Assembly: GCF_003573695.1 (NCBI RefSeq)
Contig: NC_039362.1
Location: 175,097,690-175,161,689, forward strand
Source: Papaver somniferum
Taxonomy: Eukaryota > Streptophyta > Magnoliopsida > Ranunculales > Papaveraceae
Reading direction: 5' to 3'
Length of the DNA stretch: 64,000 nucleotides
The notes beneath the pieces were generated by a model that did not search any database, was not told the DNA's origin, and saw nothing but the letters and a program-made list of their open reading frames with translations. The position numbers were made by a program, and so were the translations under genes. Below, piece by piece: positions 1 to 10,459 of the stretch (position 1 is the stretch's first letter; each line of letters opens with the position of its first letter).

Positions 1-119
1 GATAATCTCCCGGGAAGTTTCTGCTGGATTATCGCAGCGATGTCCATTGAAAACCCCACACTGCCGGATGACCGCAGTGGCTAAGTGGGGACAGTATCGG
101 TGGAGGGACGGGTCATTAC
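1..119. mobile_element. LTR terminus fragment (candidate)
   Basis: The stretch ends in GGGTCATTACA, the kind of terminus expected for a Ty3/gypsy LTR beginning TGTAATGACCC. No matching start lies in the window, so only the last part of the element would be present. This is inference from the terminal motif alone. Confidence 0.3.
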
Positions 120-2028
120 AAAACAAATAATAATAAAGGAAATCAAAACGAGATGACTTTGATGTATTCCCTTAAGGATTTGAAACGTGTTTTCTGTTTA
201 GGAAAATCTATTTATGGTATTTCTTTAGTATTTTGCACCGCACGTTGTGATTGGTTAGTGATAATCATTTGGCTACATGTCAAGTTTTTATTGGATGTTG
301 ACTTGTTTGATTCTTGACTTGGGAAAATAGCAGATTTTGGGTTGGGTTTGTATCCGATACCCATAGCTCGGTCAAAAGACGTTTAAGCGAACTAGGCACC
401 CACCGAATATATATATATATAAGGGTTACATTTTTAGGTTTTACCTTTTAGTTATCTTCTCCCTTAACCGCACAAAAAGGAAAAACAGAAAAAGTAGAAA
501 GGCAGACGTTAACTATATTGGTGATTCATCTTTTCTAAGTACGATTATTTGGCTAGCATTTAAGGTAGACGCACCACTAACTAAATCTTGTTTTATTTGA
601 ATTCATATTTATGGTTTTAATTATTATGGTGACGTGATTGATGGTATTGTATTTATTGATTTCATGATGATGTTGAAGTTGTGAGAAGTATGTATATGTT
701 TGATAAATTGTGGTCCTTGGGAATTGATGGTTGCTTCCCGAAAGACTTGCCTGTTTGACGGGGTACGAGATATCCTTGGGAGTTGAAGGTTGCCTCCCTA
801 AAAACAACATGGGGCTTATTATGAGTTGATGGTTGCCTCCTATTTGACTGCTAAATCCATGGGCTCCCTGGGACGAGCGGATTGATTGAATTTATTGTTG
901 TTTATGGATAAGGTGTTTCCATGTGTTTGCTGTGTTGTTAATCATGTTAGATGTTTTTAAAAGGAATTGAAAAATATTGCATAAAATGTTTTGTTGCTTC
1001 TTTGCCTATTGGGCGTCACAACTCACGTCGTATTATGACAAAAAATTCCATATTTGATGTGTGACAAGGGAGATGATCAACTTGGAGCCTAGATAATGAT
1101 TAGAGATGTCTAAAGTTATCATTTATGCCTAAAATTCTATTTTAAGATGTAATTAATCATAGTTTGAATGCTGTAAAAATATTGTATGATGTTTAGTTGA
1201 CTGATCATCATTTTAAATTACCAATAAATGTAAAACATCTTAAGGGACATGTGGTGAAATTTATAGAATTTTCTGAGTTGTATAACTATTTTTAAAACAA
1301 TTCTTTATACGATTGTTAAATCCAAAAAATATCTGACCGTTTTAAATGTCTTATAAAAATCCTAATTAAGAGCTATGATACATTGGTTTTTAGATCTTAG
1401 TGTCCACGGAGGAAATCACCACCTATATTTTATCTTTCTAAAATGACAAGACTCGTCCAATTCTGAGTTGTACGCGATTTCATATAATATTTCTAAAACA
1501 GAGTGTCACGGTTTTGTTTTTCAGAAATTTTGGTCAACTACGAGTTTGACTGTGGTCTTTGTCTATTAATCTTCAATTAACAATTCTAGAAAATTTATGA
1601 ACAATAGTGTTAGCAGTGTGGATTAATCCATATAAATATAATGAATTTTGGAACTCGTATGAAGTTTGTAAATTTTAGGAATCTAACTTTCTCTGTTTTC
1701 AGTTTTACAATTTGGTGTTCAAATCGTTACTTATTAATTAATCATAAAACATGAACGGTGTTAGTATTTTTATTTGAGAACCAAAATGTGTTTTTTCCGG
1801 TGGCTTTAAATTTAGATTAAATCGACGGTTAGATTATCCTAAATAATTTTCTAAGTATTCCACTGCGATAGAAATGGTAACTTGACCATAAATTAATTAA
1901 GCCCAAATGAATTACTTAACGAGCTTGGACTTAGTAGCCGGGCTTCGGCTATGGTATCGAAGTAGCACTCCCGGTTTTCGGGCATGGGATCCGAGCAAGA
2001 TCCGGGCCGAAAATCGGGGTGTTACAGC
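120..2028. mobile_element. Long LTR, probably Ty3/gypsy Tekay/Del-like, 5' end not identified
   Basis: The block ends in CGGGGTGTTACA, the complement of the TGTAACACCCCG start common in plant Tekay/Del LTRs. It has no credible ORF. It contains an AT microsatellite running into TATATAAGGG near 409-427, which could be the LTR core promoter, and three imperfect copies of a GGTTGCCTCC-type motif at 717-840. The sequence stops abruptly where LINE coding begins at 2029, so this looks like an insertion into, or a recombination junction with, the LINE. No matching LTR start or upstream TSD was found. Confidence 0.45.
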
Positions 2029-3021
2029 TGTACCTTCAATCTTGAAAAACCTTAAGATACAGAGATCCATTATAGAATTATACATATGTCCCTTTCCCAT
2101 CTTACCTGACTCACTAATAAGTAATTTTAATTTTGTCGCTGCCTGTTGGATTGGAATAATCTCGTGGTCCAAACGAAGTTTGTTTCTTATTTCCCAAAGA
2201 AGCCAAATACAGTTAACACTGCCACCCATAACAGATGTTTGACCAGCGAGCTGCTGTTATGAAGACGAATAATAACAAAATATCACGAATAGAAGTTGCA
2301 TTTAAATTAACACCGAAAATACTACCTATCCATTTCCAAAGCGCAGTCCCATATGCACATTCAAAGAATATGTGTTGTTGGGATTCATAGCATGGTGGAG
2401 TGTCACAAAGATTGCAACAATTAGCAGCACTAGTTCCAGGGAACACACAATATCGTTTGTCGGCACTCTGTTATGTAACAATTTCCAAACAGTTCCTGCC
2501 CTCCTCGGTGGCGTTTACACAGCTCACAAGTCAACAAAATTAACATCAATTTGTCTTCTTAGTCTACAGTAATCAAAAGCTTCTTTCATTGTTACAGTAC
2601 CTGAGCTACTCCTGGACCAAACCATCTTATCTTCAGGGTGAACAACAAAGGGTACTTCTTGTATGTGATGCTGCATCATTCCTCCTAATTCAGGCATATA
2701 ATCCGGTATCACCCACCTGCCATTATTTATAAAATCCTCCACTTTGTTGTGCATATTTGATGTGTCCAGATCTAAGTACTCTCCTATTGATGATCCTAAA
2801 GACGAACACCAATTATCACGCCAAAAGTCAATTTCTGAACCATTTCCCACTAGCCAAAAAATATCATCTTTCAATCGTTCCCATTGACGACGAATTCCTG
2901 GCCATATCGAAGACTTCTTGTAATAACGATCTGTTAGAAACCTAGCCTTGATAAAAGTACACCAATAGGAATCCTCATAAAAGCATTCCATATTCACCGT
3001 TAGATGAAAAATATGATTCAA
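2029..3021 (-). pseudogene. LINE (non-LTR retrotransposon) ORF2 C-terminal remnant
   Basis: Read on the minus strand, this encodes the part of a plant LINE polyprotein that lies after the reverse transcriptase core. A segment with SSIWPGIRRQWERL and DFWRDNWC (about 3021-2600) is followed by the zf-RVT zinc-binding block, with CNLCDTPPC and HIFFECAYGTALW (about 2446-2330). A tryptophan-rich tail with IWLLWEIRNKLR follows (about 2229-2130). The pieces are in different frames with stops between them, so the copy is dead. The reverse transcriptase catalytic region is missing, as expected for a 5'-truncated LINE insertion. The 3' end is cut at 2028/2029 by LTR sequence. Identification is by motif pattern; no lineage is assigned. 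Confidence 0.8.
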
Positions 3022-3410
3022 CCAAGCTAATATCTTTCAACCGTTAGATCGAACTTAGCTTGTTACACACAAATGAAATGTACCCTCATTTAGGTTTATG
3101 TAACCGTACCTAAACGTGTACACCATGTTGGCTCAACAATTAACCGAAGTTAGCCATATGATCACTCTCATATCAACCTTGTTCGTCTTAACCATAACTA
3201 GTTCAAATGACTCAAATGAAACTAGTTAAAGAGTTATTCAATTGCTATATTCTCATAGAAGTATACAAGAACACAATTGAAGCAAAATCGGTTTTATTCA
3301 CTCGAATCAATTCGTGAACATTATAGCCACGGTTTGCAAAGATTGCATTCCTTATTATATAAATGTTTAAGTTCATGAACATAACCTATTTTGGAACTTT
3401 AACCTTCAAG

Positions 3411-3625
3411 TATGCAAACGGGTACGCATACTTGAAGTACCCGGACCAGGATTGGGTTTCGCCAGTACGCAAACGGGTACGCGTACTTCCAATCCCAACA
3501 GAAATATTCGGACATGAACCTAACGCCAGTACGCGAACGGGTGCGCATACTTAGGTTCCCGGATTTCTCAAGCCAACATGTATGCCTACGGGTACGCATT
3601 CTATGGTTCCCGGACATGGATTACA
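3411..3625. repeat. Degenerate tandem array with ACGGGTACGC core, four units
   Basis: Four imperfect copies of a unit built on ACGGGTACGCATACTT followed by a variable part and usually TTCCCGGA or TACCCGGA, starting near 3419, 3474, 3538 and 3589, a period of about 50-65 bp. The ORFs across it, on both strands, are by-products of the repeat. Confidence 0.7.
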
Positions 3626-4444
3626 TATGTGCAAGAGTACACAACATGTCATATCCAATAACGGTTAAGTGTTCTAAACTCTTATTTCAATCGTTGAAAC
3701 TTTCTTAGAGGATGACAATAGCCGTTTTCACACACTATTAACATCCAAGCAATTTTCAAGTTATTGAAATAATTATAGCGAAACATTCCAAGTCTACACC
3801 AAATGATTGTATCACACAAACCATGTAAGATGTTACTAGAAAATTTTCCCATGATCATCTTTTGACTTGCGTCAAGAATATAAGATGAACTTGATCGAAG
3901 GGAAAGCTTGCCAACACATATTCCAAGAAATATGTAAGCGAGTTAAACTCAGCCCGAAATCTCAAATGTGTATAATAGAAAACTACATCGTAATACGACT
4001 TATGTCTCAATATAGGAGATAGAGTAAAAATAGATTTTCCAAGTGATATATGAGTTTCAGTCTCCACATACCTTTTGTTGATGAAGTTCCACAAGCTCTC
4101 CTTAGTAGTTCTTCGTCTTCAAATGATGAACGCCGTGAAGTCTAAGGCTCAACTACACAATCTATGTCCTAGTCCGAGACATCTATAAGTCGAATAGAAA
4201 TCAAGACTTATAGTTTTGACCACTAACATTGACAAACATGCTTGAGATAACAACGCATGCGAGTTCGGTCGAGCAGTGCTCTAATTGTTGTTCATTTGAT
4301 GATGACCTCTATTCTTCACCATTTCAAACATGATGAGGTTGTTTTCCATTTGATATAAGGTCGCGAGCTAACAATTGCTCACAAATTATGCGATTCCTTC
4401 CCAAAAAAAATTGCAGCACCTTCTGCCGACTTGGTTACTTTTAG

Positions 4445-4449
4445 TGCTT
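4445..4449. repeat. Left target-site duplication of the copia element (TGCTT)
   Basis: TGCTT directly precedes the 5' LTR and recurs at 48056-48060 directly after the 3' LTR. Sequence left of 4445 and right of 48060 was therefore contiguous before the copia element inserted. Confidence 0.75.
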
Positions 4450-4618
4450 TGTTGTAGGGCCCATGGCCCATAGATGTGCGGCCCAACTAGCTATACCTAG
4501 GGTTTCCCTTACATGTATATAAGGATATTATAGATATGTAATGTGGCTGATGAATCAATAAGATATTCCGCTCTCTCTCTTATCTCTTTGTCTTCTTCTT
4601 TACAATTCTACTGCAAAA
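4450..4618 (+). repeat. Copia 5' LTR (169 bp)
   Basis: Starts TGTTGTAGGG and matches 47887-48055 over its full length with about six substitutions. It contains TATATAAGG (about 4516-4524) as a probable TATA box and AATAAG downstream. With TSD TGCTT the LTR must end in CTGCAAAA, not the usual CA, unless the TSD match is a coincidence and the LTR ends at CTGCA. The following CGTTATCAAGGACG is the likely primer-site region. Confidence 0.85.
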
Positions 4619-7600
4619 CGTTATCAAGGACGATCTCTCTCGCTGCCGCAAAAGAAATATTTTTTTTCTTTCTTCGGGTTCTCTTCAATCGGTACCCTAA
4701 AAGCCCTGTCATAGACTGTTTACGGGCGCCTGATTTCTTTTACCTTTTCAATCTTCGGTTAAGAAGGTATGTTTTTCATTTGTATTTTTTTTCCAAAACT
4801 TGTGATGTGATCTATGAGGAATATGACTACCTAATCCTAATTTTCTTCCATTTGTTACCTTGTGTACATGTATATATGTTGATGATTGATTGAACATGGT
4901 ATAATTATTAGTTTTTCTTTTTAATAGTCTGGATACGTTATGCTATTTATTTTTGATCACATGACATGTATGATTGATAATCATAAAATTCCGTTTGGAT
5001 TTGTTTTTGGATACTTCAAGAAATCTATGCTCCATTTTGGTTATACATAACTTGTGATTTTGGGTGTGCTTTCTCCTCTGACATGTCTGTTTGATTCACG
5101 TGGTGCTCATAGTTTTTTTTTAATTGTTTTTTTTTGTGTCTGCTATAAATGATATAATTGCTCTTCTTTTTGGATGATAAGTACACTTATTCCATAAATA
5201 TTAACCTTTGATTTGATTCACCTTTTTTTTTCTTTTCTGAAAAGTATATTTTTGTACTGCGAGAGATTAGATCCCAAGTTTTTAATTAAAATTGATTGAT
5301 ATAGTTATACTTGTACCTATCATCATTATGTATGTATGATTGTATTTCATCTACCTGTCTTTGCTAAAAATTAACCATATGATTTGTCCAATAATTTGTC
5401 CTAAGTGATTTTAGTATATAGTTTGTCCTATTTGATTTGTCCTCTATAGTTTGTCTATGTGATTTTACACTGATAATTGTTTTCTGTAGCTACATGAACT
5501 TTCATGATTCTTATTAATTATCACATGAATGTTTGTTTTCTTTCAATATTTTATCAAAAATTTTGGTCATTGTGAGTGTGACGTTTGCTCTGTTTGCAAT
5601 AAGTCTCTATCATATTAATGTCCGTTTTTGTGAAACGTTTTCTTTTCTTTTACTGTTCATCTTTAATAATCATTAATTATCCATATTTTAGTTTTCTAAC
5701 AAAAAAAAGAAAAAAAATACTGAAAAAATCTGTCATGTACGTTACTGTGCTAATCTTGTATCTAATTCCTTTATTAGGATGACTGCTTCCTCAAAAAAAA
5801 ATTAAAAAAATTGGATGTATTGTGATCCTTGGTTACTTTGCCACAAGTATATTTGTCCATTTTTTTAATTTCTTTTTGGGATTATAAGTATTCAGTATAG
5901 GTCTGCATTTTTATTTTGGGCTCAGAAGTACTTGAGCACCGTTGTTGTCTACTTTATGTAGAAATCATTTTCTTGTGGAGAATGAATATATCCCATATAA
6001 AACCTTCTACTAATGACGACGTACCTTCCAAAAGGTGAAGCCATATGCACCTATGTTTCTAAGGAAACATTTTTTCCTCAATTTACATTGAATACAAAAA
6101 TCTTTGTTGAAATAAGGAAATTTAAATATTCATGTTGTTTTTCCACGAGCATGAATGTCTACTGGGATGTAATTCACTGGTTAGAGTCGTTAGACTATTG
6201 AATTAGAATCAGTAGCTTCAACAAAGTTGTGTTGTAGTCAAAAGCACACAAATCAAACTTTTGCGGAAGGACTCGCAAAAAGTGATATGATTCAGATTTA
6301 TTTTTCTTCCATTTTTTTATTCATTCATAATACTAACGAACTAGTATATGTTAAAGTATGCAAACAAGAGATCCACTATTTTTAGTAAGCTAATTCAACC
6401 TAAAGTAAGTGGTTGCCATGTGTAGTGAGATTCTCTTGGCCTTTTGAGATAAAGAAATTTCTCAAATTAAGCTAAACGTTGTAAAGTTGAAAATGGAAAG
6501 ACCCCGAAGTAATGAGGTTTAGACGTACCGACTCATATAAAGCAGGTGAAAAGGGACATATATATCAAGAGACAAAGATGTATTTTCCCCTGGTAGTAAT
6601 GACACCAAAATACGAGTATCAACTGAATATGGGATGAAGCTAAGATGTAATTCTAAGCTCTCACCAGAGAGTTGGGAATGAATCTTCTTACCAGTATTGG
6701 TACAAGCAATGAAATGTAGGTACCATAGTAGCAGCCAGTTTCCATGGGAAGGTCATACTTTAGACATCAACTTTAATGACAAGAAGGACTTTGCCTGGCG
6801 AATTACTATTTATTTGAACTAGATCCAATGTCTGCTCTGCACTTATGGAATGAAAAGTACATCATTCCCACGAGAGAAATTTCATATAGTACTTTAGATA
6901 TATCCGGATGAAAAATATATCATCCCGTTGAAACGTAACATATATTCACTCTAAAGTACTTGAGTTGAATTTCACTTTTGTTACTAATAAGGTCACACCA
7001 CTTATTTGATATCTCAAGACTCAATGTCCAACATATAGTGGTTTCCCTACCTCCAGCTTAAGGAATTTAAACTAGTTGTTGAACTATTTCCTTATAATGT
7101 GACTATGAGGATTGGATCATCGAGCGCAGCACTGCTCAAATTTTGTTTCCAAGACGGAACAAAGATTAAAAGTCACAAAGGCTCTATATGTACCGAGAGA
7201 AAATCACCTTGTTAAATTCCAAAGAGACCCATGCAAGTGGATATCATATGGAAACTCACAATGATGAGAATGTAATTGGTTGCATATTTTATAGTATTTA
7301 ATATATTTGGAAGGAAATATATCTTAGAGAAACTAATGAGTCAATCTAGTGAAATGTAAATCAGTATAGTATTTGGATTACTGAATCAATATTGACTCCG
7401 ACGATGAAATGTTAGGAATTGACTCATACAGGCTTTGAGATAACCATAAAGGCACTTTGGTTGTGACATGATGCTTCGTTTGGAAAGAAATCATACGTAC
7501 ATCACTGTGTTTGAGTGGACGAGACAATGGGAAAAAGATTGACAGAATGCGAAGTGACGACATATCTTTGAATAAGTGTTTTCTAAAGTACTAGATGCAC

Positions 7601-8439
7601 AACCCCCCCTTACCATTATTCTTTTAGGTGAGAAAGCATATCACTCATTTTTACAAAGTCTTCAGTAAAACAGGATCGAGACCATCCTAAGATGCAAATG
7701 GTAAAAATTACATATTATAAAGAAAACAAGGTGAAATTTAGAAAAATATTCATGCAGAATGCGGACCATTAAAGTGACTTATGGCTCTGGTGAATGTTTT
7801 GACATTTTGAAGTAGTTATAGTTTCCAAGAAGTTTTGCGTTTGGAGTCGACTTAGGGGGAGATAAGAAAAAGTATTTTCTAAGGGAACGACAGGAATTTT
7901 CGTGGTGTGTTCCCACTGTGTCTCATATTGATTCTAGTACTCCACAAATGTAATGTGAAGTGACAAAGAATAATCGATTTTTCAGAATGTAGACTGATGT
8001 CGCTAAAGTGATGAGATCACACATACCAGCTGCAAACCTACCTGCAAGATTACGAATCCTCAATACGGGACATACACCATAGACTAAGGTGTTGCAACTA
8101 CATTTCGTGGAAGTGTGGTTGAGGTCGTGGCTCCATAAAGGAAGATGAAGAGACAACCAGGTTCGATCGATGCTCACCTAGAAAGGAAGTAGATGAGTAA
8201 GGCACAACCTATAATTTGTATCATTAATGAAATCATCTCATTTGATTGTCTCTGAATATGTCAATGAATCGAAACTGGAGGACGCTCCGAAGTTTAATGA
8301 TTCCATAGAACAATGAAATCCTAAAGGATTATGAGAACACACACGAGTCAAATGGAAAGATCGTGCGAGCATATTAATGATTATTTTTATATATAGTAGA
8401 GCAATATGAGATTGAACCATGGTTTTTGTTATTTAATGT
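4619..8439 (+). other. Copia leader and unrecognisable gag/protease/integrase region
   Basis: About 3.8 kb between the 5' LTR and the first recognisable reverse transcriptase remnant. The first 2 kb is T-rich and looks non-coding. From about 6600 the base use resembles decayed coding sequence, with short fragments in changing frames. I could not identify gag, the integrase HHCC or the DDE residues. No other gene was seen here. Confidence 0.5.
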
Positions 8440-9119
8440 CAACAAAGAGCATATTTGGCCTACACAATCCAGGTAGAACTTGGTTCTTTAACAAATATAC
8501 AGGTATTTGGTGTGGTAGTGCTAACCAACCAAGTGTAAATCCTATGGGACATACATGATTATTTGTTATAAAGCACAGTGGGAAGAATGAAGTCTCAAAG
8601 TATCAAGACTCGCCTTGTGGTGCGAGGTTTCTTACAAAGCCCTGGAATTGTCCTCTAGTAATGAACGTTATAGCGTTCCGCTACTTAGTTAGCTTGGTAA
8701 TTTCAAAAGGACTTGAAATGCAGCATATGTATGTGGTTGTTACGTATCTCTGAAATAATCAAAAGATAATAGATATTTACAAAAGTACTTGATAGACTTT
8801 TTTTTCCAAATCAAGTGACTCTAAACCACATAGTGCGTTTACAGTTAGATAAAACGCTCACTTATAGATTAAAACAATCAGGCGGATGTGGTATACCTGT
8901 ATAAGTGACTTTTTGATTTGGAGGGGATAGACAAGTAAGTTATTTTTTCTTGCGTATTCACAAGAAAGTTCTTGATTTGAAATTGTAGCTATCTATGTCG
9001 ATGGTACAAACATGATCGGTACTCTTGATGTAATAAGACACCTTAAGAGCTATTAGAAATCCGAATTTGAGATGAAAAATCTGGGGAAAGATCGACCAAA
9101 TACTGAGCTTGTGGTATAT
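8440..9119 (+). pseudogene. Copia reverse transcriptase remnant, first part
   Basis: Conceptual translation in shifting frames gives, in the family's usual order, a block like IQVELGSLTNIQVFGVVVLT (about 8463), KTRLVVRGFLQSPGI (from 8605), FRYLVSLVISKGLEMQ (from 8673), a block like LQLDKTLTYRLKQSGG (about 8835-8890) and the area around the YVDD box near 8990. These correspond to the RLVAQGF, FRYLISLA and YGLKQSG landmarks of plant copia reverse transcriptases. Stops and frameshifts break every block, so it is a pseudogene. It stops at the TATAT target site where element A inserted and resumes at 40832. Confidence 0.85.
9115..9119. repeat. Left target-site duplication of element A (TATAT)
   Basis: TATAT precedes the LTR edge at 9120 and recurs at 40827-40831 after the other LTR. 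Removing the element and one copy restores the copia reading order (GILFHQFAYV, similar to the family's GI-x-x-HQSAY block). Confidence 0.85.
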
Positions 9120-10312
9120 TGATCGAATTTTGAATAGTGGTAAATAAGGTTGTCGTCCACTCGGACTTGTTGACATTGATTCTAAGCTTAAATATAAAAA
9201 TACTAAAAATAAGAAATTAAATACAAAATATGTCACGGGATGAAGAATTCACTGGGACTCAGGATTTCACTGCTTTCATATTCAAGTGGTTCAAAAATTA
9301 ATCCTAGACATTTATCGCTCAAACAATAGAAATATCAACTCTAATATTTTGCCAAGGATAGATTTCGTAAAACATCAATTGTAAATTACAAGCATAGTGT
9401 ATCTAAAGCACGTAAGACTAAGCATACACTATCTAACAAGATGACAATTGATTAATAGAAATCATAAATCATTTAAAATCGGTGCAAAAAGTAAATAAAA
9501 GAATTAATCAAATTACCACATTGATGAAATCCAGCTTCCTCCGTCATCCCAATGTTGGGTTTAGCTCATTAGGTTGGAAACACGCTCGAAATATAATTTC
9601 ATTGCTCAAAGTGTTTACAAATAATGAAAATGGGAGAAAATTATTAACGCAATGATTTTATTTTCTCTCCCCAACTCTCCCCCTCAAATGTGCTCTCTAG
9701 CTCTCTATTTATACACACAAATACACATTACTCAAATATATTCTTCCATAACTCCAAAATCTTCTTCTTTTTAATTAAAAATATCTTCAGGAATTTTTCC
9801 TTCTCTTTATTCTCCATATTTCTTTACTAAACTCATATCTTCTTTAATTCACAGAATAAAATCCAAGATAAAATCTTCCAAGGATATCTCTCTTGTTTAA
9901 TACAAGATAACTTTCTTTTTCTTCAAATTCTTCCTGTTTATAAGGCAAGAAGATATTCTTATCTTAAAGATAATAAATCCTTAACCGGTGGAACCAAATT
10001 TCCCGCAAATATTCTTTTTGAATGTTGAAGATGAAGGATGCCTCTTATCCTTCTGTTGGGGTGCCGATAGTAATTTGGGTGCTGAGAACAAATTTGGGCT
10101 GCACATAACCGCGGGTTCCTGTTAGCCAAATCTGAGGTCCGCTTAGCAAATGTCCTCCGGGGGTGCCTTTAGCAGTTTTTCGAGCCGATTCTTCCAAAAA
10201 CGTTTATTTTCCAAAAATACCTACAAACACACAAAACACCAAAATAAGTACAAAATCGAGTACCAACATAGAGAAAATTGAGGACAATTTAGACACAAAA
10301 ATGTGTCTATCA
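9120..10312 (-). repeat. Element A 3' LTR (1193 bp)
   Basis: The complement starts TGATAGACACA (at 10312) and ends at 9120. A TATA box (complement TATAAATA) lies at 9706-9713. It is about 235 bp shorter than the 5' LTR because it lacks the segment matching about 39945-40180. The solo LTR at 44366 has a comparable segment, so this LTR probably suffered the deletion. Confidence 0.88.
9706..9713 (-). promoter_or_regulatory. TATA box, element A 3' LTR
   Basis: TATAAATA on the minus strand inside the LTR, conserved at 40220-40227 in the 5' LTR. It marks the likely U3/R region. Confidence 0.6.
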
Positions 10313-10459
10313 AATACCCCCAAACTTATGATTTGATAGTCCTCGAGCAAATTTATTCTAGAAAATAAAGTCTACACGTAGCATGTGCAGCAAGCCGTTA
10401 AACTGCTAGGTGGCCCTAGAGGCGGAGTGTTGTCTCCGGGGGGTTTACCAGAGGTGTAC
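10313..10459 (-). other. Element A internal 3' end with polypurine tract
   Basis: The complement reads into the 3' LTR through AAGTTTGGGGGTATT (10313-10327), the plus-strand primer. It shares the GCTAGGTGGCCCTAG-type motif with the 3' parts of B and C. The B array interrupts it at TGTAC (10455-10459). Confidence 0.75.

Larger units (their letters stand above)
3022..4449. repeat. Unclassified repetitive DNA left of the copia insertion
   Basis: There is no convincing gene in this 1.4 kb. It is AT-rich with short ORFs only and has the look of a degenerate non-coding retroelement. The one structured part is the tandem array at 3411-3625. The last bases, TGCTT at 4445-4449, are the left target-site duplication of the copia element. 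Confidence 0.4.

Noticed and set aside
4543..4893. 116-codon ORF across the copia LTR and leader
   Set aside because: It spans the LTR end and primer region; Leu/Phe-rich by T-rich composition.
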